Source: Rhodoferax sp. (lineage in GTDB: Bacteria; Pseudomonadota; Gammaproteobacteria; Burkholderiales; Burkholderiaceae_C). From it: a stretch of 6,586 nucleotides of DNA. The notes beneath the pieces are model-generated. The model ran no database searches. It saw only the letters and a list, made by a program, of their open reading frames with translations, and had not been told where the DNA came from. Each line of letters starts with the position of its first letter. Positions within the stretch are counted from its first letter, which is position 1. Positions 1 through 6,338 of this stretch are shown here, one piece after another. The stretch is from NCBI GenBank assembly GCA_016463455.1, contig JAEMRG010000113.1, positions 1-6,586 of the forward strand, in the 5' to 3' direction. A program made the translations under genes and the position numbers.

Positions 1-51
1 ACGACAACAGGAATCACAATCCTGGACTCTACCAACTGAGCTACAGCCACC
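1..51 (-). tRNA. tRNA-His (anticodon GTG), 5' part, cut by the window edge
   Basis: Read on the minus strand, the sequence begins GGTGGCTGTAGCTCAGTTGG and continues through the D arm and the anticodon arm (GGATTGTGATTCC). It matches bacterial tRNA-His closely. The anticodon GTG is the complement of positions 15-17. The leading G at position 51 fits the extra G(-1) that HisRS requires in tRNA-His. The variable loop, T arm and acceptor 3' strand lie beyond position 1, so the encoded CCA cannot be judged. A consensus -10 box sits 11 nt upstream, so the gene probably has its own promoter, although read-through from ppiD is also possible because no terminator separates them. Confidence 0.95.
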
Positions 52-61
52 ATATCTCCGA

Positions 62-90
62 ATTATAAACTGGCCTCGCCTGGGCAAGAC
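62..90 (-). promoter_or_regulatory. Probable promoter of tRNA-His
   Basis: On the minus strand a perfect TATAAT occupies positions 67 to 62, inside CAGTTTATAATTCGGAGATA. A start about 7 nt downstream (near position 55) would leave a leader of only about four bases before the tRNA, as is common for tRNA genes. The -35 is poor: at 17-nt spacing the hexamer is GTCTTG (positions 90-85), and the better-looking TTGCCC would have only 14-nt spacing. The -10 call is therefore firm and the -35 is uncertain. The box lies in the 52-nt gap between the ppiD stop codon and the tRNA. Confidence 0.6.
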
Positions 91-103
91 TTCGGTGCAG
101 CCC

Positions 104-2041
104 TTACTCGGCCGCCGCAAGCGCCGCACTGGGATCGGCTTGGGGCTTGGCTACTTTGATCTGCACCTTAAAGCGCTTTTTCAAGACTTCGTAATACGCG
201 TCCCACTCAGCCCCAGCCAACCAACGCGCCATTTGGCCGCGCTCTTGCGCAGCCACTTCGGCTGGGGGCGGGTTGCGGGGCAAGACCTTGTTCACACGGG
301 CCACCGCATAGCCTTGCGCACCCAGGTCCACACCCAGCCAAGCCGGCAGTGCGGAAGTATCTGCGCGCAGGATGGCATCCATCAGCACCTGGCTCATGCC
401 GGGTATTGGCTGGTCGCGCCCTAGCACAGCGGCGGCTCCAAGCTTGCCTTCATCGGCTTGCTTTTTCCATTCGGCAAGTTGGGCCTCGCCCTCTTTTTTA
501 GCCATTTCTTGGGCGCGCGATTGCACCAGGCGGACTTTCACTTGCGCCCCTACCTCGTCCAGCGGCTTGGTGCGGGCCGGGTAGTGCTTGCTGATGCGCG
601 CCGCAACCATCTGGCTAGGGCCGGTTTCTATAGCTTCAGTATTCTGTTTTTTCTCTATCGTGTCGGCGCTAAACAATGCCGCCAGCAATTTGGCATTGGC
701 CAAAGGGCCGCTTGCGCCTGGGGTAGGCGCTTTCGGCAAGCCATTAGCGCTTTGAATGTTGAGCTTCAGGCGATCAGCAGCGGCTTGTAAGCTTTCTGCC
801 TGCTCATAGACCGCGTTGGTAAATACTTCGGCCTGCTCCGCAAATTTCTTTTGGGCCTGCTGGGTTTTAAGTTCAGCTTCCAATTTTTCGCGCATGCTGT
901 CAAAGCTGGGGGCGGCTGGAGTTTTAATGTCGGTCAAGCGGATGATGTGGTAGCCGAAATCGCTTTCCACCAAGCCACTGGTTTCGCCTTTTTTCAGCGC
1001 AAAAGCGCTGTCCTCAAAGGGCTTGACCATAGCGCCCCGCGCAAAAAAATTCAGGTCCCCGCCATTGGCAGCAGAGCCTGGGTCTTGCGAGAATTTGGCC
1101 GCCAACTGGGCAAAGCTGTCCGGCTTGGCCTTGATTTTTTCCAGTAAATCTTGTGCCTGCGCTTTGGCTTTTTCACGCTCCGCGGCGGGCATTTCTTTGG
1201 ATGCACTGATCAGAATATGACTGGCGCGGCGCTCTTCTTTGGATTGCAGGCGCGCAATATTTTGCTCGTAATAGGTACGCACATCCGCTTCGGGTACGCT
1301 GATCGACTTTTTCACAGCCTCCAAATCGAAAACCAAATACTGCACATCGGCAGTCTCGGGCGCCTGGAAAAGTGCGCTATTGGCCTTATAAAAGACCTCA
1401 AGGTCGCTATCAGTGGTTTGCACTTTGGCTGCAAATTCGGCGGTACTAAAGCGCGCCACCTGCACCTCGCGCCGCTCAAAAAACGCATTTAATGCCATAT
1501 CGGCCACGGCCTTGGGCGCGAACGCGGTACTGCTCACACCCGACTCCAACTGCCGCAGCGACAAATCCTGGCGAATGCGCGCTTCCAAACCGGCGGTGGT
1601 CAAGCCCTGGCTGGCCGCAATTTGTTCATAGCGCTCTTTATCAAAACTGCCATCGGGCTTTTTCATCGAGGCGATAGCCGGAATCTGCTGCAACTCACGC
1701 GCCAAACGCGCGTCCGTAATAGGCAGCAGAGAGGCTTCCGCCGCTTCGGTCATGACGCGCTCACGCACCAGGCGCTCCAGCGTGGCATAGCGCGCCTCTG
1801 GCGAGTCCATCATCTTTGCGTCCAGTTCGGGGCGCGATGCACGCAGGCGATCCACCTCATTTTTGTGGGCGGCATCCCACTCGGCTTGCGTGATGCTGTA
1901 ACTGGCGATCTTGGCTACTGTGGCGCCGGACTCATTGCTCCGGCTGTAGCCGTCTACACCCACCAGCACAAATGCGGGAACGATCAGCAAGAACATGACA
2001 AACATCATGATCTTGTTGTGCTTGCGGACGAATTCAAACAT
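104..2041 (-). CDS. ppiD: PpiD/SurA-type periplasmic peptidyl-prolyl isomerase, membrane anchored
   Basis: This 645-residue protein assists folding of envelope proteins as they leave the Sec translocon on the periplasmic face of the inner membrane; that role is known from E. coli PpiD (623 residues). Residues 1-10 are short and basic, and residues 11-30 form one hydrophobic anchor (start IMMFVMFLLIV), giving an N-in, C-out topology. Residues about 35-260 are the SurA-like N-terminal chaperone region. Residues about 268-373 form one parvulin domain, with ASHIL (His275), SQDPGS (Asp319), GGDLNFF, Met338, Phe342 and FGYHII (His365). Residues 374-645 form the C-terminal chaperone part, ending in a lysine- and alanine-rich tail. 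The start is supported by GGAG at 2052-2049, seven bases before the ATG, and by the anchor following at once. The gene stands alone behind a terminator. Unlike E. coli PpiD, the catalytic histidines are present. A SurA annotation is less likely because there is an uncleaved anchor and a single parvulin domain. Confidence 0.93.
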   Translation of the reverse strand: MFEFVRKHNKIMMFVMFLLIVPAFVLVGVDGYSRSNESGATVAKIASYSITQAEWDAAHKNEVDRLRASRPELDAKMMDSPEARYATLERLVRERVMTEAAEASLLPITDARLARELQQIPAIASMKKPDGSFDKERYEQIAASQGLTTAGLEARIRQDLSLRQLESGVSSTAFAPKAVADMALNAFFERREVQVARFSTAEFAAKVQTTDSDLEVFYKANSALFQAPETADVQYLVFDLEAVKKSISVPEADVRTYYEQNIARLQSKEERRASHILISASKEMPAAEREKAKAQAQDLLEKIKAKPDSFAQLAAKFSQDPGSAANGGDLNFFARGAMVKPFEDSAFALKKGETSGLVESDFGYHIIRLTDIKTPAAPSFDSMREKLEAELKTQQAQKKFAEQAEVFTNAVYEQAESLQAAADRLKLNIQSANGLPKAPTPGASGPLANAKLLAALFSADTIEKKQNTEAIETGPSQMVAARISKHYPARTKPLDEVGAQVKVRLVQSRAQEMAKKEGEAQLAEWKKQADEGKLGAAAVLGRDQPIPGMSQVLMDAILRADTSALPAWLGVDLGAQGYAVARVNKVLPRNPPPAEVAAQERGQMARWLAGAEWDAYYEVLKKRFKVQIKVAKPQADPSAALAAAE

Positions 2042-2062
2042 GCGCTATCTCCAGGGACTCAC

Positions 2063-2089
2063 AAAAAAGGCGAACCTGCGGTTCGCCTT
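2063..2089 (-). terminator. Intrinsic terminator after tRNA-Val
   Basis: Read on the minus strand, AAGGCGAAC (2089-2081) pairs perfectly with GTTCGCCTT (2075-2067), and the flanking G2080/C2076 can add a tenth pair around a tiny loop. The stem runs directly into six consecutive T residues (2068-2063), the textbook form of a Rho-independent terminator. It begins 13 nt after the encoded CCA of tRNA-Val and so closes that transcript. The mirrored arrangement on the plus strand lacks a T run, so the terminator acts on the minus strand. Only 21 nt remain before the ppiD start codon. Confidence 0.9.
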
Positions 2090-2102
2090 GTGCCGGTTTG
2101 GG

Positions 2103-2178
2103 TGGTGGGTGATGACGGGCTCGAACCGCCGACCTACGCCGTGTAAAGGCGCCGCTCTACCAACTGAGCTAATCACCC
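2103..2178 (-). tRNA. tRNA-Val (anticodon TAC)
   Basis: The minus strand folds into a complete 76-nt cloverleaf. The acceptor strand GGGTGAT pairs with ATCACCC. The D arm is AGCTCAGTTGGTAGAGC. The anticodon stem GCGCC/GGCGT flanks the loop TTTACAC, which gives anticodon TAC. The T arm contains GGTTCGAGCC. The discriminator is A and CCA is encoded (2105-2103). The acceptor and T arms are nearly identical to E. coli tRNA-Val(UAC). It lies 181 nt downstream of the pgsA stop codon on the same strand and is followed by a strong terminator. Confidence 0.97.
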
Positions 2179-2242
2179 CACCTGAACTACCAATCTGATG
2201 TCAGCGGGCAGTGCGCCTTGTTGCTGCACCAAGCCTGCTGAC

Positions 2243-2311
2243 TGCGGCGGCGATTTTATTGCCGCACCCCGGACCGACTTGCCTTGGGGGTGCCCGGCAA
2301 GCCCGCGCGGG
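2243..2311. other. Cluster of overlapping inverted repeats in the pgsA to tRNA-Val spacer
   Basis: Four short inverted repeats crowd into about 70 nt of non-coding sequence. A is TGCGGC (2243-2248) with GCCGCA (2261-2266). B is GCACCCC (2264-2270) with GGGGTGC (2287-2293). C is CTTGCC (2278-2283) with GGCAAG (2296-2301). D is the palindrome CCCGCGCGGG (2302-2311). B shares bases with A and interleaves with C, so A+C and B would be alternative folds. None is followed by a T run on either strand, so none is a standard terminator. The stretch may be the 3' UTR of pgsA or the leader of tRNA-Val; no function can be assigned. Confidence 0.4.
2253..2258 (-). promoter_or_regulatory. Candidate -10 box for tRNA-Val
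   Basis: TAAAAT on the minus strand (five of six matches to TATAAT) lies in an AT-rich island within GC-rich sequence. It would start a transcript near 2246, giving a leader of about 70 nt before the tRNA. No convincing -35 exists at 16-18 nt spacing. It falls in the loop of one of the inverted repeats, so the AT richness may simply be a loop. A second candidate is TAGAAT at 2327-2322, which would give a leader of about 135 nt. Confidence 0.25.
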
Positions 2312-2321
2312 CGCGTCACGG

Positions 2322-2327
2322 ATTCTA
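2322..2327 (-). promoter_or_regulatory. Alternative candidate -10 box upstream of tRNA-Val
   Basis: TAGAAT on the minus strand, in the context GCATAGAATCC, differs from the consensus at one position and is followed by a GC-rich stretch, as is typical of stable-RNA promoters. The hexamer 17 nt upstream is GCTGGT (2350-2345), which is not a good -35. The implied leader of about 135 nt is long for a tRNA. The tRNA may instead be transcribed by read-through from pgsA, since no clear terminator follows pgsA. Confidence 0.25.
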
Positions 2328-2359
2328 TGCGCAAACGGCCTGACACCAGCGCCAAACAC

Positions 2360-2944
2360 CTAGTGGCTGCGGGCGCGTATTTCGGGCAATGCTTTTTGCA
2401 GGTAATACACCATGGACCAGACGGTCAGCACCGCGGCCACCCAGATCAACCAGGTGCCGCACCAATGGGTATCTAGCACGCCAAAGGCCACACCGTCAAA
2501 CAGCAAGAACGGGATGGCGACCATTTGCACGACCGTCTTGAGCTTGCCAATCACATGGACCGCCACGCTTTTGGTGGCGCCAATGCGCGCCATCCATTCG
2601 CGCAAAGCGGAGATCGCAATCTCGCGCCCAATGATGATCAGCGCCACAAACACATCGGCCCGCTGCAAATGCACCAGCACCAGCACGCAGGCACATACCA
2701 GGAATTTGTCAGCCACCGGGTCCAAAAAAGCCCCGAAGGCCGAGGTTTGGTTAAGTTTGCGCGCTAGATACCCGTCGAGCCAATCGGTCAGCGCAAAAAG
2801 CACAAACATCACCGTAGCGATCAGGTTTTTCTCGGGGAGCGTGGCAAAGGCCTCGGGCGCATAAAACACCCCCACGATGAGCGGAATCGCAAATATGCGC
2901 GTCCAGGTCAGTATCGTGGGGATGGTCAGAAACATACGCGCCAT
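2360..2944 (-). CDS. pgsA: CDP-diacylglycerol--glycerol-3-phosphate 3-phosphatidyltransferase
   Basis: PgsA makes phosphatidylglycerol phosphate from CDP-diacylglycerol and sn-glycerol 3-phosphate in the inner membrane. This is the committed step toward phosphatidylglycerol and cardiolipin. The 194-residue length fits the family. The CDP-alcohol phosphatidyltransferase signature D-x2-D-G-x2-A-R-x8-G-x3-D-x3-D is complete, with Asp54, Asp57, Gly58, Ala61, Arg62, Gly71, Asp75 and Asp79; these acidic residues bind the metal and the catalytic centre. The protein is hydrophobic throughout, with about six membrane segments (roughly 15-30, 41-55, 80-92, 97-107, 137-155 and 163-182). Two starts are possible. 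The ATG at 2944 adds three residues; the ATG at 2935 begins MFLTIPTILT, which aligns better with the E. coli N terminus. Neither has a clear Shine-Dalgarno sequence. It follows uvrC by 32 nt and is probably cotranscribed with it. Phosphatidylserine synthase and other members of the superfamily are less likely, given the length and the NIPTLLT-like N terminus. Confidence 0.95.
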   Translation of the reverse strand: MARMFLTIPTILTWTRIFAIPLIVGVFYAPEAFATLPEKNLIATVMFVLFALTDWLDGYLARKLNQTSAFGAFLDPVADKFLVCACVLVLVHLQRADVFVALIIIGREIAISALREWMARIGATKSVAVHVIGKLKTVVQMVAIPFLLFDGVAFGVLDTHWCGTWLIWVAAVLTVWSMVYYLQKALPEIRARSH

Positions 2945-2976
2945 TGTGGCACGGGGAATATGACAGGCCGTGCCGC

Positions 2977-4959
2977 TCAGTGCAGGGCGCGGTAAATTTC
3001 TTCGGCCAACTCCGGCGAGATGCCGTCCACCGAGGCCAAGTCTTTGGCGCTGGCCTGTGCTACGCCGCGCACGCCGCCAAAGCGCTGTAAAAGCTTGGCT
3101 CGGCGCTTGGGGCCCACGCCGGGGATTTCTTCCAGCTTGCCGCCATCGACCCGCACCCGCGCCCGCTGGGCGCGCATGCCGGTAATCGCAAAGCGGTGCG
3201 CCTCGTCGCGGATCTGGGCTACCAGCATCAGCGCCGCCGAGTCAGCGCCCAGATAGACCTTGTCACGCCCGTCGGCAAACACCAGTTCTTCCAGCCCGAC
3301 TTTGCGCCCCTCGCCTTTTTCCACCCCGACGATCAGCGCCAGATCCAAGCCCAGGGCCACGAAGACTTCGCGCGCCATAGACACCTGGCCTTTGCCGCCG
3401 TCCACCAGCACCAGGTCGGGCATGCGCTCCTGGGCCGAAGGCAGGCGTCCCTCGTGCTTGGCCAGGTCCAGCGCTTCGGCCACTTTGCCGTAGCGCCGCA
3501 TCAGCACCTGGCGCATGGCGGCGTAGTCGTCGCCGGGGGTAATGTCCTCAATGCGGTAGCGCCGGTATTGGGTGTTTTGCATGGCATGCTGCCCAAACAC
3601 CACGCAAGAGGCTTGGGTGGCCTCGCCTGCGGTATGCGAAATGTCAAAGCATTCGATGCGCAGGGCCGCCAAGTCTTCCATGGCCAGGTCCAGCGCCTCG
3701 GCCAGGGCGCGAGTGCGGGCCTGCTGCGAGCCTTCTTCGGCCAAAAGGCGGGCCAATTGCAAAGCCGCATTGGTTTGCGCCATGTCCAGCCAAGCGCGGC
3801 GCTGTTCGCGCGGCTGGTGCACCGCACTGACCTTAAAGCCATGCTGCTCGGACAGCCCCGCCAGCAGACCCTTACCCACTGGTTCGCTGACGACCAAAAC
3901 GGCAGGCATCGGTACACCCAGATAGTGCTGCGCCAAAAAGGCCTCCAGCACCTGCGACTCAGCGCTTTGCGGTAGGTCCGAAGCGCCCTCGTCGTCCAGC
4001 AGCACGGCGGACTCTTCCACATGCACTGGAAAGTAAGGCCGGTCACCCAAATGCCTCCCGCCGCGCACCATGGCCAGGTTTACACAAGCCTTGCCACCCT
4101 GTACTTTGACGGCCAGGATATCCACATCGCGGTCCGATACGTTGTCCACCGATTGCTGGTGCAACACATTGGATAGCGCCGCTACTTGGTTGCGCAATTC
4201 AGCCGCCTGCTCAAACTCCAGGCGCTCAGCGTGCGCCATCATGCGCTGTTCCAAGGACTTCAGCACTTCTTGCGCATCGCCTTGCAAAAAGCGCTGGCCG
4301 TCGCGCACATCCTGGGCATAGTCTGGGGCGCTGACGTGACCTACGCAGGGCCCCGAGCAGCGTTTGATTTGGTAGAGCAAACAGGGGCGCGTGCGGTTGC
4401 TGAACACCGAGTCCTCGCAAGTACGCAGGCGAAACACTTTTTGCATCAACAAAATCGCCTCTTTCACCGCCCAGGCGCTGGGATAGGGCCCAAAGTAATG
4501 GTGCTTTTTCTCCACCCCGCCCCGGTAATAGGCGACCCGGGAAAACTGCTGCGGGTCGGTGCCCGGTTTGCCGCTTTTGCGCGTGCCCGTGTCCGGCGCG
4601 GCCTCGGGGTTGGCGGCGGTCATCTTCAGGTAGGGGTAACTCTTGTCATCCCGAAACAAAATGTTGTACTTGGGATTGAGCGTCTTGATGAGGTTGTTTT
4701 CCAGCAGCAAGGCCTCGGCCTCAGAGCGCACCACCGTGGTTTCCATGCGCACAATCTTGCTCACCATATGGCCGATGCGCGTGCCGCCGTGGTTTTTCTG
4801 GAAGTAACTGGCAACCCGCTTTTTCAGGCTGATAGCTTTACCTACGTACAGCACCTGGTCTTGCGCGTCAAAGTAGCGGTAAACGCCGGGCAAAGTCGGC
4901 AAGGCCGCCACCTCGCGCAGCAGCGCTTCGCTATGGATGGGGCTGGGTGGCGCTGTCAT
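2977..4959 (-). CDS. uvrC: UvrABC system protein C, excinuclease subunit
   Basis: UvrC makes both incisions around a DNA lesion after UvrA and UvrB have located it in nucleotide excision repair. The 660-residue protein shows all family parts in order. The GIY-YIG nuclease is at 22-100, with GVY (25-27), YVG (38-40), Arg48 and the Glu-rich EALLLENNLIK helix; it cuts on the 3' side. Four cysteines (181, 193, 201, 205) have the spacing x11, x7, x3 reported to bind an iron-sulfur cluster in E. coli UvrC. The UVR motif that contacts UvrB is near 233-268. The RNase H-like nuclease that cuts on the 5' side has Asp439 (ECFDISH), Asp478, Asp520 (LVDGGKGQ) and His588 (DEAHRF). Tandem helix-hairpin-helix motifs are at 608-660. 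Residues about 117-138 form a Gly/Pro/charged insert absent from E. coli. The ATG at 4959 is chosen because it places the GIY-YIG domain about 20 residues in, as in relatives; the frame stays open up to 5253, but that stretch has no homologous look and runs into earP. No good SD is visible. Confidence 0.96.
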   Translation of the reverse strand: MTAPPSPIHSEALLREVAALPTLPGVYRYFDAQDQVLYVGKAISLKKRVASYFQKNHGGTRIGHMVSKIVRMETTVVRSEAEALLLENNLIKTLNPKYNILFRDDKSYPYLKMTAANPEAAPDTGTRKSGKPGTDPQQFSRVAYYRGGVEKKHHYFGPYPSAWAVKEAILLMQKVFRLRTCEDSVFSNRTRPCLLYQIKRCSGPCVGHVSAPDYAQDVRDGQRFLQGDAQEVLKSLEQRMMAHAERLEFEQAAELRNQVAALSNVLHQQSVDNVSDRDVDILAVKVQGGKACVNLAMVRGGRHLGDRPYFPVHVEESAVLLDDEGASDLPQSAESQVLEAFLAQHYLGVPMPAVLVVSEPVGKGLLAGLSEQHGFKVSAVHQPREQRRAWLDMAQTNAALQLARLLAEEGSQQARTRALAEALDLAMEDLAALRIECFDISHTAGEATQASCVVFGQHAMQNTQYRRYRIEDITPGDDYAAMRQVLMRRYGKVAEALDLAKHEGRLPSAQERMPDLVLVDGGKGQVSMAREVFVALGLDLALIVGVEKGEGRKVGLEELVFADGRDKVYLGADSAALMLVAQIRDEAHRFAITGMRAQRARVRVDGGKLEEIPGVGPKRRAKLLQRFGGVRGVAQASAKDLASVDGISPELAEEIYRALH

Positions 4960-4980
4960 GCGCGTATTGTCAGAGTTTTC

Positions 4981-5000
4981 GAGGGCAGCTGGTCTGCCTC
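4981..5000. promoter_or_regulatory. Imperfect inverted repeat in the uvrC/earP divergent gap
   Basis: GAGGGCAG (4981-4988) can pair with CTGCCTC (4994-5000) around the loop CTGGT, with one bulged G, giving a seven-pair stem. It lies in the middle of the 77-nt gap between two divergent start codons, where promoters for both genes must sit. It could be a protein-binding dyad or a leader hairpin, but the bulge weakens an operator reading. No convincing -35/-10 pair was found for either gene in the gap; GACAAT (4973-4968, minus) and TTGTCA (4967-4972, plus) are the nearest approximations. Function unknown. Confidence 0.3.
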
Positions 5001-5036
5001 CGGCCCTGTCCATCTGCCAACGGGGACAATTGCGCC

Positions 5037-6254
5037 ATGCCGTCCCGTACCCCATCCTCGCTCCAAGCCGCTGCCACCGCCCCAGCGCCAGCGCACACGC
5101 AAAGTCCACCAGCCAGCGAAAAGCTTTTGCTTTGGGACATTTTTTGCCAGGTAATAGACAACTATGGTGATGTCGGCGTTTGCTGGCGCTTGGCCGCTCA
5201 GCTGGCGCTCCGTGGCCATAGCGTGCGCCTGTGGCTGGACGATCAGCGGCCACTGCAATGGATGGCGCCAGGCGCTGCGCAAGGCGGCTGGCCGGGCATT
5301 AGCGTGCACGACTGGCCATCGGCGCACTATGCGGCGCCAGTTCCAGAATTCCCCCTGGCGGACGTTTGGATAGAAGCCTTTGGCTGCGATATTCCACCGG
5401 CATGGCTGCAAAGCCAGGTGGATGCCGCTGAAAACCAGGGCCGACGCCCGGCCTGGATCAATCTAGAGTACCTCAGCGCCGAGCCCTTTGCCCTGAGCAG
5501 CCATGGCCTGCCATCGCCGGTATTGCAAGGCCCGGCCAAGGGCTGGACCAAGTATTTTTTCTACCCTGGTTTCAGCCCGGCCAGCGGTGGTTTATTACCT
5601 CGCTCTGACGGACAGGCTGCGCAGCCCCCCACTTGGGCCAACCCAGAATTGGCCGCATTTGCACCTGAGGCGTCCGGCGAACGCACGGTGCTGCTGTTTT
5701 CTTACGCCAGTGCGCCCATTGAAGCCTTGCTGCAAGCGCTGATCGCGAGTGGGCAAGCGGTGCAATTGCTGGTCGCCGCTGGACAAAGCGCCCAGGCCGT
5801 GCGGGACGCGCTGGCTGCCCTGCCCGACGGGCGCTGGAGCCAGCTGCGCCTGCGCTTTCTACCCTCGCTGCCGCAAGCCGTTTTTGACCAACTGCTGGCT
5901 CTGTGCGACCTCAATCTGGTGCGCGGGGAGGACTCGCTGGCCCAAGCCGTGCAGGCGGGCAAACCCTGCGTCTGGCAGATTTACGCGCAGGTCGACTGCG
6001 CGCACCAGCCAAAACTGCAAGCCTATTTGGAAACCCTAGCCGCCGATGCACCTTTATGCGCCTGGCATGCTTTTTGGAACGGTACACCAGCCGCCAGCCC
6101 GGCGCCGCCTACGCTGGCATGGCCGTGGGAGGCCAATTCCGCCTGGCCGCGCCATGCCGCTGATGTGGCCGACCAACTGGCGCAAAACACTGATTTGTGT
6201 AGCCAATTGATCGACTGGGCCGTGCTGCGCGCAGCACATCCGACCGCCCGGTGA
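5037..6254 (+). CDS. earP: EF-P arginine rhamnosyltransferase EarP
   Basis: EarP is a cytosolic inverting GT-B glycosyltransferase (family GT104) that moves L-rhamnose from dTDP-beta-L-rhamnose onto Arg32 of elongation factor P, activating it. The 405-residue product carries the family hallmarks. DIFCQVIDNYGDVGVCWRLA (34-53) holds the two N-terminal aspartates, Asp41 and Asp45, that match the catalytic Asp13 and Asp17 of Pseudomonas putida EarP. INLEYLSAE (141-149) and KYFFYPGFSPASGGLL (172-187) follow. RGEDS (296-300) holds Glu298, matching P. putida Glu273 in the nucleotide-sugar site. WQIYAQ (313-318) completes the C-terminal Rossmann half. Residues 1-29 are an Ala/Pro/Ser/Thr-rich extension absent from the Neisseria and Pseudomonas proteins. 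The ATG at 5037 is favoured because it has CGGGGAC about 11 nt upstream; the frame is open back to an ATG at 4947, but that part overlaps the antisense uvrC start. The adjacent efp gene, which encodes the substrate, strongly supports the call. Confidence 0.95.
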   Translation: MPSRTPSSLQAAATAPAPAHTQSPPASEKLLLWDIFCQVIDNYGDVGVCWRLAAQLALRGHSVRLWLDDQRPLQWMAPGAAQGGWPGISVHDWPSAHYAAPVPEFPLADVWIEAFGCDIPPAWLQSQVDAAENQGRRPAWINLEYLSAEPFALSSHGLPSPVLQGPAKGWTKYFFYPGFSPASGGLLPRSDGQAAQPPTWANPELAAFAPEASGERTVLLFSYASAPIEALLQALIASGQAVQLLVAAGQSAQAVRDALAALPDGRWSQLRLRFLPSLPQAVFDQLLALCDLNLVRGEDSLAQAVQAGKPCVWQIYAQVDCAHQPKLQAYLETLAADAPLCAWHAFWNGTPAASPAPPTLAWPWEANSAWPRHAADVADQLAQNTDLCSQLIDWAVLRAAHPTAR

Positions 6255-6332
6255 GCCTAAAGCGGGCACCGCGCCAAAGCACTTACCCGACGCAATGCAG
6301 GACGCCAAGGGGGTCGAAGCACGGATTGGCGA

Positions 6333-6338
6333 TAAAAT
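6333..6338 (+). promoter_or_regulatory. Candidate -10 box of an efp promoter
   Basis: TAAAAT within GGCGATAAAATGG matches TATAAT at five of six positions and is the only AT-rich hexamer of this kind in the 189-nt earP-efp spacer. Transcription would start near 6345, giving an efp leader of about 100 nt. The sequence 16-18 nt upstream is GGGGGTCG, with no recognisable -35, so activation or another sigma context would be needed. If it is real, efp can be expressed independently of earP. The alternative is simple cotranscription, because no terminator follows earP. Confidence 0.4.

Noticed and set aside
1622..2146. 174-codon plus-strand frame crossing the ppiD start, the terminator and part of tRNA-Val
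   Set aside because: It runs through a tRNA gene and a terminator, so it cannot be a real protein gene.
2302..2311. CCCGCGCGGG palindrome as a pgsA terminator
   Set aside because: There is no T run after it on the minus strand, and a self-complementary 10-mer is common in GC-rich DNA.
2173..2355. 60-codon minus-strand frame in the pgsA to tRNA-Val spacer
   Set aside because: It ends inside the tRNA and has no SD or recognisable motif; chance frame in GC-rich sequence.
3196..3975. 259-codon plus-strand open frame opposite uvrC
   Set aside because: It is His/Gln/Arg-rich, as is typical of an antisense shadow, and has no family resemblance.
5006..5021. LexA-like box CTGT-N8-CAAC upstream of uvrC
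   Set aside because: The right half should be ACAG; only one of its four positions matches, so SOS control is not supported.
4947..5036. Earlier earP start at 4947
   Set aside because: It overlaps the uvrC start codon on the other strand and adds a Cys-rich stretch not seen in EarP proteins.
4186..5154. 322-codon plus-strand open frame opposite uvrC
   Set aside because: It lies antisense to the conserved uvrC coding sequence in GC-rich DNA, with no recognisable domain; it is a frame shadow.
4960..5253. 98-codon upstream extension of the uvrC frame
   Set aside because: It overlaps the start of earP, has no UvrC-like sequence and would push the GIY-YIG domain far from the N terminus; the ATG at 4959 fits the family.
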